Positions 17,723 to 26,352 of a DNA stretch of 64,000 nucleotides are shown piece after piece; positions within the stretch are counted from its first letter, which is position 1; every line of letters starts with the position of its first letter. The DNA is from Chitinophaga filiformis. GTDB lineage: Bacteria; Bacteroidota; Bacteroidia; Chitinophagales; Chitinophagaceae. The position numbers and the translations under genes were made by a program. Location of the stretch: the NCBI RefSeq assembly GCF_900102545.1, contig NZ_FNBN01000001.1, forward strand, positions 978,477 through 1,042,476, given 5' to 3'. Under the pieces are notes generated by a model that worked only from the letters and a program-made list of their open reading frames with translations, was not told the origin of the DNA and did not search any database.

Positions 17723-18640
17723 ATGCCTCACAGGATCTTATTTGCAACGCAGCGTTATCAGTATCTGAAAGACAGGTTATTATCCCTTGTTCCTGAATGG
17801 GAAGAGGGCTTGCTGGACATCCAGGATTTTCCGGATGGGGAGCATTATCACCGGATAACAAGTAATGTTGCAAACAAGGAAGTCATCCTGGTGGGTGGTA
17901 CCATCGACGACAAGGAAACATTAGAACTTTTTGACATTGCTCATGGTTGCATCCAGGAGGGAGCATGCTCAATTAATATTGTGATCCCGTTTTTTGGCTA
18001 TTCCACAATGGAACGAGCTGTTAAAAAAGGAGAGATCGTAAAAGCCAAAACCCGGGCTTTGTTGTTCTCCGCTTTGCCTCCTACCAGTTCGGGTAATAAA
18101 GTGCTGATGATGGACCTGCATGTGGACGGCATTACCTACTACTTTGAGAGTGCTATTCGTCCGGTGCATTTATACGGCAAGGACCTGGTAAAGGAAGCGG
18201 CTATGGAAATAGCAGGGGGCCGTCCATTTGTGCTGGCCAGTACAGATGCAGGTCGCGCAAAATGGGTGGAATCGCTGGCGAATGACCTGCATGTATCTGC
18301 AGCTTTCGTTTTCAAAAAACGCCTCTCAGGAGAAGAAACACATATTACAGCAATCAGTGCAGATGTACAGGATAAACTGGTGATCATTTATGATGATATG
18401 ATCCGCACAGGAGGCTCGCTGTTACACGCTGCAGAAGCATACCTGCAGGCAGGTGCGTGTGAAATAGCTGTTATTACTACACATGGTATTTTTGCAGGTA
18501 ATGGTTTTGAGAAGATCAAAAAAAGCGGCATTATAAAAAAAGTTGTTTGTACAGATACGCACCCCAATGCGCTTGCTATTAACGATGAACTGCTCGTAAT
18601 TAAATCAGTAGATAAGATCATTGCAGATTACTTCAATTAG
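17723..18640 (+). CDS. Ribose-phosphate pyrophosphokinase (PRPP synthetase), divergent type
   Basis: Makes 5-phosphoribosyl-1-pyrophosphate from ribose-5-phosphate and ATP, 305 aa. The PRPP-binding loop is VIIYDDMIRTGGSLL near residue 220, followed by CEIAVITTHGIFAGNGFEKI, which fits the family. The usual class I motif with an ARQDRK core is replaced by FFGYSTMERAVKKGEIVKAKTRA-type sequence, and the DLHADQIQGFF motif by DLHVDGITYYF. The pattern ER-x-x-x-x-G-x-x-V-x-A-x-T-x-A resembles class II (plant-type) PRPP synthetases. It is probably a second, non-housekeeping enzyme. There are no operon partners. Confidence 0.87.
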   Translation: MPHRILFATQRYQYLKDRLLSLVPEWEEGLLDIQDFPDGEHYHRITSNVANKEVILVGGTIDDKETLELFDIAHGCIQEGACSINIVIPFFGYSTMERAVKKGEIVKAKTRALLFSALPPTSSGNKVLMMDLHVDGITYYFESAIRPVHLYGKDLVKEAAMEIAGGRPFVLASTDAGRAKWVESLANDLHVSAAFVFKKRLSGEETHITAISADVQDKLVIIYDDMIRTGGSLLHAAEAYLQAGACEIAVITTHGIFAGNGFEKIKKSGIIKKVVCTDTHPNALAINDELLVIKSVDKIIADYFN

Positions 18641-19054
18641 CAATACTCAATGTTAGCCCTGTTTATAGAGTATGCCGTTGGCAAGGTGTTTGATATACAA
18701 CGCAATAGAAGGGATTGCTGTTGAGGCGGAAACCATTGCCAGGGTGCATTATACTAATATGGGGAATGACAAAATATCACAGTTACTGTCGCATCCTCAC
18801 TTCAGATCAAATAAGCAACCAGAGTACAACTACGCAGGAATGTCCGTACACTTAATGAATAAGCGTATGGACCGCCAACTAATGACTGTATGAACAGTGC
18901 GTGAATACACAATTTTAATAAATATCAGCCCCGGGGCTCATTGTAACGTGCGTTTAGGTTGTATTGTAAGTAGCAGAGAAGTTTATCACATAGTATAGAG
19001 ATAGAAGCAGCCACCTGCTTCAAAAAAATTTGTAACCAAATCTTACCATATAAG
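18641..19054. other. Intergenic region upstream of the SusC/SusD operon
   Basis: No gene is supported. An open frame at 18672-18893 (73 codons) has no recognisable domain and is probably chance. A perfect 12-bp palindrome AGCCCCGGGGCT lies near 18930. The last 100 bp are A+T-rich and should hold the receptor promoter, though I see no clear TAnnTTTG. Confidence 0.5.
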
Positions 19055-22000
19055 ATGAGAAGCCATGTACTCAACTGGTTGTGGCTGTGCTTTGCCTTTT
19101 TCTGTAGTGTGAAACCCATAAAAGCAAGCACACGCGTTAACCACTCCTTTTACGGAACCAGCGCTGAGATAACCAGATATCAGCCGCTTATTACAGATAA
19201 TGTTAACTTTCAGCAGAAAGATACCACTGTAAAACCCACTACCAGTCCGGTAGTTATAACACCTTCCTCGTCGGGAAAAAAAGACACTACTAAACCTGCA
19301 ACTGCATCACCTGTAGTCGTCACTCCTTCGTCTGACACATCAAGACCGAAGAAAGACTCTGCTGCTAAAACAGCCGCCGATACGACTACCAGGCCGAAAA
19401 AAGATACAGCACTGATCCTTCCTGCTGATTCAAATCAGCTGAAAAAGGAAGCAGGTCAGTTCAATCTGAAAGGTGTGGTAAAAGAAACCGGTGGTACACC
19501 TATTCCAGGTGCACAGGTGATAAATCTTTCCACGAAGGAAGCTGTTGCTACAACTGCCGACGGTACGTTTACGTTAAAAGCATCTCTTGGAGATACTATC
19601 AAGATCGCGTCTGTCAGCTACGCTGAACAGTCGATCCCGCTTGATTCGAGAGAACCGCTCAATGTACAACTGACTTCTGCATCTGCCAACCAGAAAGCAC
19701 TCAAAGAAGTAGTAGTAACGGCGTTGGGTATTCAGAAAAATACACGCGCTGTTGGCTATGCTGTAGAAGAAGTGGGTGGCAATGCTGTGCAGGAAGCAAA
19801 AGAAGTGAACTTCGCCAACGCCCTCACAGGTAAAGTGCCCGGCTTACAGATCAATACCAACACGGGTTCCATGGGTGGTTCTACGAAGATCACTATCCGT
19901 GGTGTAAAGTCTATCCTTGGCGATAACAACGCCTTCATAGTAGTAGATGGTACACCGTTTATAAACAATAATACCAACCAGGGTGGTCAGTTGAATGGCG
20001 GTGGTGGTTATGACTTTGGTAGTTCTTTGCAGGATATTAACCCGGAAGATATCGACAATATATCTGTGCTGAAAGGTGCTGCTGCTACTGCACTGTACGG
20101 TAGTCGCGGTGCAAATGGTGTAATGCTGATCACTACTAAGAAACGTCCGGAAGTATCCAGCGGTATAGGTGTTACTTATAGCATCAATGCGCAGGTAGAC
20201 CAGGTATATGTACTGCCTAAATACCAGAATGAGTATGGTGGTGGTACCGGTGGAAAATTTGACACGCTCTATTACAATCAGAATCCGGAGGCATTCATTG
20301 ATGAGGCGCATGCTACATATGATAACAATGATGGTAAGGGTCGCTATGATCTGTTAGTAAAGTACTATGACGATGCTTCATGGGGTCCTAAACTGGATGG
20401 CCAGTTGGTGCGTCATTACTGGTCATGGGATAAGAACAAGGGTAATCCTTATTTTGGTCAGACAGCTCCATGGGTGGCTCATCCAAACAATGTGAAGGAT
20501 TTCTACAGATCGGGGTACACGCTCACCAACAATATAGCCATGGCCGGTAATAACGACAAAGGTTATTTCCGTCTTTCGTATGGCAATATGAATCAGATAT
20601 TCGTACTACCGAACGCTTCGTTAAATCGTAATAACCTTTCCTTTAATGGCGGTTATGAACTAACAAAAGGTCTCCGTGGCGTGGCATCTCTGAATTATAC
20701 TGCCATGAAGGCGAAAGCCCGTCCGGGTACAGGTTTCACTGGTCCTAACCCAACGCTGCAGTTCACCATGTACGGTCAGCGTCAACTGGATATAGACCAG
20801 GAGAAACGCTACCAATATGAAGATGGATCGCAGATCACCTGGAACCGCAAATCCTGGAATGACCCTGCTGTTGCTTCAAGTAATGGGCCCTACTGGAACC
20901 GTTACATGGATTATGAAACAGACAGCCGCAACCGTATATTCGGTAATGCAGGTCTTGACTGGGATCTAAGCAAATGGCTGACCATCAGCGGCAGGGTGTT
21001 TATGGACGATTATAATACACTGGAAGAAGAAAGAACAGCGAAGGATTACCTGATAGGAGGTTATATCAAGCGCGTACGTACATCCAGGGAAATGAACTAC
21101 CAGTTAACTGCAAACATTAATAAAGACCTCGGTAAGGATTTTAAGCTGAATGCATTAATTGGTGGCAACATCATGCATCGTAAATGGACCACCACCGGTG
21201 GTAGCACAGTCGGTGGTCTGATCATTCCGGGTGTATATAACCTGAATAACTCCCTGCAGACTGCCCTGCCAATAGATGAGTTTTACGAAAAGCAGATCAA
21301 TTCAGCTTTTGCTACAGCATCCCTGGGTTACAGGAACTTCCTGTTCCTTGAACTGACAGGTCGTGCTGACTGGAGCTCTGCACTGTTGAGTGAAAACAAC
21401 CCATACTTCTATCCATCTGCATCTGGATCCTTCGTCTTCTCAGATCTGTTAAAAGAGTGGAAATGGCTGACCTTCGGTAAACTGCGTGCCAGCGTATCGC
21501 AGGTGGGTAGTGATACTGATCCTTATCAGATCTACGATACTTATCAGTTCATTCCGCCATTCGGTAACTACCCTGTTACACAGCTGACTTCTACCAAGTA
21601 TAATAAAACACTGAAACCAGAGCGTACGAGAGAATATGAAACAGGTATTTCCCTGAAGTTCTGGGATGATCATATCGGCCTCGATGTTACCTACTATGAC
21701 AGGATCACTAAAGACCAGATCATTCCGCTACCTATCTCTTCTGCTTCCGGTTTTACCAATACGATTGTTAACGGTGGTAGCGTGCAGAACCGTGGTCTGG
21801 AAATAGGACTGAACCTGAATCCTATCCGCCTGAAAAATGGTTTCCGCTGGGATATCAATGCGAACATCGCACGTAACCGCAATAAGCTGCTGAACCTGGA
21901 CATTCCTCAGTATAATAGCTCACTGCCTGTATTGCTGATTGGTACAGACCGCAGAACAACCAGGGTATCTGTAGCTGCTTATGTTGGTAAACCAATGGGA

Positions 22001-22636
22001 ACAATACTGGGAACTGATTATGTATACGATGCGCAGGGCCGGAAGATTGTAGGATCCGATGGTCTGTACAAGATCACTGACAATCCGGTTCCTATCGGTA
22101 ATGCGTATCCTGATTATGTAGGTGGTGTGACCAACTCCTTTACATATAAAGGCGTTTACCTGTCGGCACTTGTCGACTTCCAGCATGGCGGTGATTTCTT
22201 CTCTTACACCAATATGTACGGTAAAGGTTCCGGTTTGTTGGATATCACTGCAGCAAACGGGGTAAGGGAAAAAGGTATCATTGCTGAGGGCGTAACAGAA
22301 GAAGGCAGGCCTAATGAAGTAGTACTGGATGCGGCTACCTATTTCCAGAACAATGAAGGCAAAACGCTGAGCAAGGCTAATCTGTACGATGCTAGCTACA
22401 TCTACCTGCGTGAGGTGAAGCTGGGATATAATCTGCCTGAGTCATGGTTCAAAAAAGTGCATGCACAAAGCGCCCGTCTTTCTTTGTATGCAAGAAACCT
22501 CTGGCTGATCAAATCCAATGCACCGAATGTGGATCCTTCCAATATTCTGAATTCATCATCTAATATCCAGGGTATTGAAGGTGGTGCATTGCCTTCACTG
22601 CGTTCTTATGGTGTTAACCTGAATGTTTCATTCTAA
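19055..22636 (+). CDS. SusC/RagA-family TonB-dependent receptor with Thr/Pro/Lys-rich linker
   Basis: Outer-membrane importer of 1193 aa. A signal peptide (about 1-25, ending IKAS) is followed by an unusual low-complexity segment at about 55-130 rich in Thr, Pro, Lys, Ser and Asp, with recurrent PKKD and VV-TPSS motifs. Then come a carboxypeptidase-regulatory-like domain (about 135-215), the TonB-box-like LKEVVVTALGIQKN, the plug (GKVPGLQINT, FIVVDGTPF, LKGAAATALYGSRGANGVMLITTKK) and a beta-barrel ending in SYGVNLNVSF with a terminal Phe. There is no STN domain, so it is probably not FecR-controlled. SusD follows 11 bp later. Confidence 0.95.
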   Translation: MRSHVLNWLWLCFAFFCSVKPIKASTRVNHSFYGTSAEITRYQPLITDNVNFQQKDTTVKPTTSPVVITPSSSGKKDTTKPATASPVVVTPSSDTSRPKKDSAAKTAADTTTRPKKDTALILPADSNQLKKEAGQFNLKGVVKETGGTPIPGAQVINLSTKEAVATTADGTFTLKASLGDTIKIASVSYAEQSIPLDSREPLNVQLTSASANQKALKEVVVTALGIQKNTRAVGYAVEEVGGNAVQEAKEVNFANALTGKVPGLQINTNTGSMGGSTKITIRGVKSILGDNNAFIVVDGTPFINNNTNQGGQLNGGGGYDFGSSLQDINPEDIDNISVLKGAAATALYGSRGANGVMLITTKKRPEVSSGIGVTYSINAQVDQVYVLPKYQNEYGGGTGGKFDTLYYNQNPEAFIDEAHATYDNNDGKGRYDLLVKYYDDASWGPKLDGQLVRHYWSWDKNKGNPYFGQTAPWVAHPNNVKDFYRSGYTLTNNIAMAGNNDKGYFRLSYGNMNQIFVLPNASLNRNNLSFNGGYELTKGLRGVASLNYTAMKAKARPGTGFTGPNPTLQFTMYGQRQLDIDQEKRYQYEDGSQITWNRKSWNDPAVASSNGPYWNRYMDYETDSRNRIFGNAGLDWDLSKWLTISGRVFMDDYNTLEEERTAKDYLIGGYIKRVRTSREMNYQLTANINKDLGKDFKLNALIGGNIMHRKWTTTGGSTVGGLIIPGVYNLNNSLQTALPIDEFYEKQINSAFATASLGYRNFLFLELTGRADWSSALLSENNPYFYPSASGSFVFSDLLKEWKWLTFGKLRASVSQVGSDTDPYQIYDTYQFIPPFGNYPVTQLTSTKYNKTLKPERTREYETGISLKFWDDHIGLDVTYYDRITKDQIIPLPISSASGFTNTIVNGGSVQNRGLEIGLNLNPIRLKNGFRWDINANIARNRNKLLNLDIPQYNSSLPVLLIGTDRRTTRVSVAAYVGKPMGTILGTDYVYDAQGRKIVGSDGLYKITDNPVPIGNAYPDYVGGVTNSFTYKGVYLSALVDFQHGGDFFSYTNMYGKGSGLLDITAANGVREKGIIAEGVTEEGRPNEVVLDAATYFQNNEGKTLSKANLYDASYIYLREVKLGYNLPESWFKKVHAQSARLSLYARNLWLIKSNAPNVDPSNILNSSSNIQGIEGGALPSLRSYGVNLNVSF

Positions 22637-22647
22637 AACTGAATTCA

Positions 22648-24108
22648 ATGCTGAAAAGATTCTTAATATACGCATGGCCGGTATTATTCATCTTCGTGAT
22701 GGTGGCAGGGTGTAAAAAACTGGATGATATCAATCACGATCCTACCAAGCCTACTTCAACATCACCTGCCTATCTGCTGACCGGCGCAGAAAAAAATGCC
22801 ATGGACTACCTCTACAGTACCCTGCAGAATGGTTATATCGGTATGCATTATGCGCAATACTGGTCTGGCAACTCAAGAGTAGGAGATAGTCAGTATGCAA
22901 TTGATGAAAACAACAATACGGCTTTCTGGAACTTTATGTATGTGTCGCTGCATAACCTGGACAAGATCGTTGCACTTAACAATGCAAGTGGGGATAATCC
23001 CGCTGCAAAAAATCAGAATGCTATTGCTACGATTTTAAAGGCCTGGTTGTATCAGATCCTGACAGATACTTATGTGAATGTTCCTTATTCACAGGCCTTA
23101 AAAGAGGGCGAGAATATTACGCCTGCATACGATAGTCAGGAGTCAATCTATACGTCACTCATTGACACATTACAGCAGCAGATCACTGCATTAGATCCGG
23201 CACAACCTACGTTTACCTCCGGTGATGTGATCTACAATGGTGATGTTACCAAATGGCGGACATTGGCACATTCCTTACTGCTCCGCTTAGCGATCCGTAT
23301 TGCAGATGTGGCGCCTGATAAGGCAAAATCTATTATCGAAGCTAATTACCAGGCAGCAATGACCAGCAATGCTGACAACGCACAATTCGCTTATCTCAGC
23401 GTTGCACCTAATAAGTTTCCTTTGAATGATTCTGAGAGGGAGGTGCTGGATTTCTTTGTCAGCACCACGCTGGTGGATTATATGAAGAGCACCAATGACC
23501 CTCGTCTTTCAATATATGCAAGACCAGCTAAGGGAACAGGGCTGATCACAGGGCTGACATACGGTATCAGTGCAAATGATCCCAGCAGACTAGCTCCTGA
23601 AAATTATTCCTATCCGGGTACATTGATATATTCTGCTACCATGCCCGGTATCCTGATGACATACCCCGAAGTGGCCTTTATACTGGCTGAAGCGGCGGCG
23701 AGAGGCTGGTCTGTGGGCCAACCTGCTGCTACCTGGTATGAAACCGGTATCAGGGCTTCTATGGCCTACTGGAATGTAACCACTGGTGTTGATGAATATA
23801 TTGCGGCTGTGCCCTACACTGCCGGTGACTGGAAAAATGTGATTGGTACGCAGAAATGGCTGGCATTATATCCTCAGGGCTTCCAGGCATGGTATGAGCG
23901 CCTGCGTCTTGATTTCAAAAAGCCTAATGGTGATTCATTGTTCATACCGCCTTATTCCGGCTCATTGGACCAGAATGTATCTTTTGTGCCTTCCCGTCTC
24001 ACCTATCCTTTAGGAGAGCAGACACAGAATGCGGCAGCCTATAAAAAAGCGGCCAGTGATATTGGTGGAGATACGAAAGCAACGAAGAGCTGGTGGGACA
24101 AGTTTTAA
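22648..24108 (+). CDS. SusD/RagB-family surface lipoprotein (SusD-like_2 type)
   Basis: Substrate-binding lid partner of the preceding SusC receptor, 486 aa. A lipoprotein signal peptide ends at Cys22 (MVAGCKKLDDIN). The N-terminal DDINHDPTKPTS and the helix WNFMYVSLHNLDKIV are typical of the family, as are the TPR-like helices (AIATILKAWLYQILTDTY) and the C-terminal ALYPQGFQAWYERLRLDF block. Anchored outside the outer membrane, it should capture an oligosaccharide or peptide ligand. No glycoside hydrolase lies beside the pair, so the substrate cannot be inferred. The pair ends at a strong terminator. Confidence 0.95.
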   Translation: MLKRFLIYAWPVLFIFVMVAGCKKLDDINHDPTKPTSTSPAYLLTGAEKNAMDYLYSTLQNGYIGMHYAQYWSGNSRVGDSQYAIDENNNTAFWNFMYVSLHNLDKIVALNNASGDNPAAKNQNAIATILKAWLYQILTDTYVNVPYSQALKEGENITPAYDSQESIYTSLIDTLQQQITALDPAQPTFTSGDVIYNGDVTKWRTLAHSLLLRLAIRIADVAPDKAKSIIEANYQAAMTSNADNAQFAYLSVAPNKFPLNDSEREVLDFFVSTTLVDYMKSTNDPRLSIYARPAKGTGLITGLTYGISANDPSRLAPENYSYPGTLIYSATMPGILMTYPEVAFILAEAAARGWSVGQPAATWYETGIRASMAYWNVTTGVDEYIAAVPYTAGDWKNVIGTQKWLALYPQGFQAWYERLRLDFKKPNGDSLFIPPYSGSLDQNVSFVPSRLTYPLGEQTQNAAAYKKAASDIGGDTKATKSWWDKF

Positions 24109-24158
24109 AAGCACAACTATCCTTCATAAATTCCCGCTATCCGAGATGATGGCAAACT

Positions 24159-24184
24159 GCCCTGGCCTCTGGCCGGGGCTTTTT
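24159..24184 (+). terminator. Terminator of the SusC/SusD operon
   Basis: GCCCTGGCC-TCT-GGCCGGGGC (24159-24179, one G-T pair) followed by T5. It sits at the convergent end of the minus-strand gene that stops at 24183. Confidence 0.85.
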
Positions 24185-24665
24185 AATTGATATTATCATT
24201 CGCCAGGCGGCTGAATTCTTTCTGTGCGTCTTCTGATTTAAATGCGCTGGTAGGAACGAGGAAGAAGTTCTTTTTACCCCGGTAAAGGAAGAAGAAGTTT
24301 TTAGCTTCCACTACTTTGGTAAATGTGCTCCAGGAGAGCAGACGTTGATGTTCGCTTGTGCGGGTGGAAATGGTGATTCCTTCTTCGGAATATTTCAGGT
24401 GAATATCGTCTTTGAAAGTGGCGGCTTTATTATAGATAGATACGGGCAGCAGGAACCAGAACACTGCAATGATGAGCAGTACCATGGCGGCAATACCTAA
24501 GAGGGCACCGATTGTAACTACTTTGAAAGCATATCCGGCCATTGTAAAGGCCAGCAGGATGAAGAGTGTGTTTCGGAATACTTTTATTTCTCCCCGCTGC
24601 ATGAAATGATAGCGTAATGCATTCAATACCTCCTCCTTATTGTAACTAAACTCCAAAAAATGCAT
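24183..24665 (-). CDS. YcxB-like membrane protein
   Basis: Small membrane protein of 160 aa. After a short N-terminal part (FSYNKEEVLNALRYHFMQ), two transmembrane helices lie at about 32-50 and 53-75. A cytoplasmic YcxB-like C-terminal domain follows (LKYSEEGITISTRTSEHQ, then LLSWSTFTKVVEAKNFFFLY and FFLVPTSAF). The molecular role of this family is not known to me. It starts 18 bp after the end of the charged secreted protein at 24684 and is probably co-transcribed with it. Confidence 0.82.
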   Translation of the reverse strand: MHFLEFSYNKEEVLNALRYHFMQRGEIKVFRNTLFILLAFTMAGYAFKVVTIGALLGIAAMVLLIIAVFWFLLPVSIYNKAATFKDDIHLKYSEEGITISTRTSEHQRLLSWSTFTKVVEAKNFFFLYRGKKNFFLVPTSAFKSEDAQKEFSRLANDNIN

Positions 24666-24683
24666 TATGGCAAGGCAAACTTT

Positions 24684-25265
24684 TTATTTATTAACAGGGA
24701 GTGTCATCTGACTCTCCATATCGTCTCTTCTGCTGACAGGTGCATATTTTTTCCGATTGGCAACTGGTTGTTTTTTAACAGTGGAGGCGTCATCAGACAG
24801 GTCATCCTCACTTAAGCCGGGAAAATTATTTTTTACGAACTGAAAATACTGCTGGAGGGTCTTGGCATCAACTTTAAAGGGGAAGGCCAGCTCATTGCCG
24901 GTCATCTTTAGAATGTCATTATTGTTGATGCGGGACTCGTTCTGAAGGTACCATTTGTAGAGGTCTACAATTCCTTTCTTCAACTCCTCTTCGTACATTT
25001 TATCACCATCCTGATCTTTGGGCAACATCCATACGTACTCTTCAACCCTGCCAGGTCTGGCAGCGGTGGCTTTGGCAGCTGTTACTGATTTATCGGATTT
25101 CTCGTCGCAAGTAGCATTCTTATTCCCGGTTTTCTCCCCCTCTTTATCCTTCTCTTTCTCTTTTGTAGCTTTAGTTTTGTCCTCGTCCTTCCACTTTTCG
25201 CTATTTGCGCTTGCTGATGCGGCTGAGGCTAAACTTACCAACAGCAGGAACAACAGCTTTTTCAT
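24684..25265 (-). CDS. Secreted charged protein of unknown function
   Basis: Not recognised. The 193-aa product has a clean signal peptide (MKKLLFLLLVSLASAASASAN). A highly charged Lys/Glu/Asp-rich linker follows at about 22-65, then a more ordered region (about 75-150: VEEYVWMLPKDQDGDKMYEEELKKGIVDLY, FKVDAKTLQQYFQFV) and a basic tail with KKQPVANRKKYAPVSRRDD. The single Cys (CDEKSDKS) is in the linker. It is followed closely by the YcxB-like gene. It is probably periplasmic or surface-associated. Confidence 0.75.
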   Translation of the reverse strand: MKKLLFLLLVSLASAASASANSEKWKDEDKTKATKEKEKDKEGEKTGNKNATCDEKSDKSVTAAKATAARPGRVEEYVWMLPKDQDGDKMYEEELKKGIVDLYKWYLQNESRINNNDILKMTGNELAFPFKVDAKTLQQYFQFVKNNFPGLSEDDLSDDASTVKKQPVANRKKYAPVSRRDDMESQMTLPVNK

Positions 25266-25351
25266 AGTGTAAAAAATTTGTAAGACTAAAAATACAAAAT
25301 CAAAATTATAAATCCCAAACTAATTGTACCGGAAAGCCGGCTCATATGGCA

Positions 25352-25385
25352 GAAAAAACAAAAGCAATGGATAAACCATTGCTTT
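25352..25385 (-). terminator. Minus-strand terminator-like hairpin
   Basis: AAAGCAATGG-ATAAA-CCATTGCTTT (25361-25385). Read on the minus strand it is followed by TGTTTTTTCT. A minus-strand TATATTTG (25477-25484) lies about 100 bp upstream, so a transcript of about 115 nt could end here. Confidence 0.55.
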
Positions 25386-25433
25386 CGAGAGTCATTTTAC
25401 ATTGCATGATGATTCACGCCTGTAGGAATATTT

Positions 25434-25851
25434 GGTTTTTCATAGGACAGTAACCATAATAAAATTAATACAATAACAAATATAATAAATATTTATTGCA
25501 ACATAGACGATCCCCTAAATATTTGAAATTCTTCAAATTGGCCTATCTCTTTTTAAATAGCTGGTAAAAAATTAAAATGTTTGTTAAAAATCCAAAACCA
25601 GTTCTTTTACGGATATATTAAAATAAACATAACCTGTCTTCCGGAAACATTGCAGGAAGCACAAGTGAGCAAACAACCACGAAAAGTCGTAAACACGTGA
25701 ACAGTATGAAAAACTATTATGAATTGCTAAAACCGATCAGTAAAGGGGGAGATTAAAATTTTCAACAAATAGGCCGATAGTCCGAAATGGGTAGAAATAG
25801 TAAGGGCACCTGGAAAGGCGCCCTCAATTTGTTACTATCCTATGAAAACCC
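25434..25851. repeat. 21-nt inverted repeat pair
   Basis: 25434-25454 and the reverse complement of 25831-25851 agree at 19 of 21 positions; the core, read from the second arm, is GTTACTRTCCTATGAAAA. A related string, TTACCTATCCTATGAAA, precedes and covers the start of the lipoprotein gene at 61185, so part of the likeness may be a shared translation-start context. Confidence 0.75.
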
Positions 25852-25869
25852 TATTTGAATACAAATGTA
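25798..25869 (-). ncRNA. Candidate small RNA, hairpin family member 3
   Basis: A minus-strand TACATTTG (25862-25869) precedes a hairpin of six G-C pairs and one A-T pair plus one mismatch (25804-25823), with a GGAA loop in plus sense, followed by TTACTATTTC. The intervening sequence shares ATTCAAAT and a following TTTT tract with the locus at 5412-5516, and the flank TATTTCTACCC matches TATTTTCTACCC there. In plus sense it precedes a possible 22-aa peptide frame (ATG at 25842). Direction is unresolved. Confidence 0.4.
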
Positions 25870-26319
25870 AGCTCATGTTATTTTTCTTTGAAATTTTAAG
25901 GCCACAATAACAAATCATTAACAAAGGCAGGGACCGGATAATAGCTGAAACCCTCTGCTATATTGCATTTAGCACATTCCCACTTTTTTACTAAATTCGT
26001 TAACAACCCCTGAAATTCACTACAGATGGGCCTGTTTTAGTGATATATGATGTTATATTCACCTTGTAAATAACATGGCGGGACCGGCAGAACCGCTTCT
26101 GCGCTCATTTAAGTACTTGCAGGGTGAGTTAAAAAAGTATATTTTTATTTGATATGACGTCCTTTTAACCTTTTTGGTTTTCATTGGTTTACAAGAAGGA
26201 AATGGCCTGAAGATTGTACGATAAACGAGCAGAGCCCTTGCTTGGCGGGGATTTTCACGGATAGAAAATGGATAATATGCATATTTAACTAACAATGTGG
26301 CTTATTACCGAAAAATTTA

Positions 26320-26327
26320 TACATTTG
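26320..26327 (+). promoter_or_regulatory. -7 element upstream of the GGGP synthase gene
   Basis: TACATTTG matches TAnnTTTG and lies 25 bp before the ATG at 26353. No clear TTG is seen at the expected distance. Confidence 0.45.
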
Positions 26328-26352
26328 CGACAACCGGAACAATGCTATTTTA

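Larger units (their letters stand above)
25266..26352. other. 1.1-kb A+T-rich gap with RNA-like elements
   Basis: No protein gene is well supported. It contains a minus-strand terminator-like hairpin (25361-25385), a 21-nt inverted repeat (25434-25454 and 25831-25851, 19 of 21 matching), a GNRA-type hairpin (25804-25823) and the -7 element of the next gene. A 31-codon hydrophobic frame (25397-25492, -) and a 78-codon frame (26059-26295, -) are weak. Confidence 0.6.

Noticed and set aside
18672-18893. 73-codon frame between the PRPP synthetase and SusC genes
   Set aside because: No domain, signal or membrane segment, no promoter and no terminator. The composition does not look coding.
26059-26295. 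78-codon minus-strand frame upstream of the GGGP synthase gene
   Set aside because: Its predicted product has no recognisable pattern, and it lies in the promoter region of the plus-strand gene.
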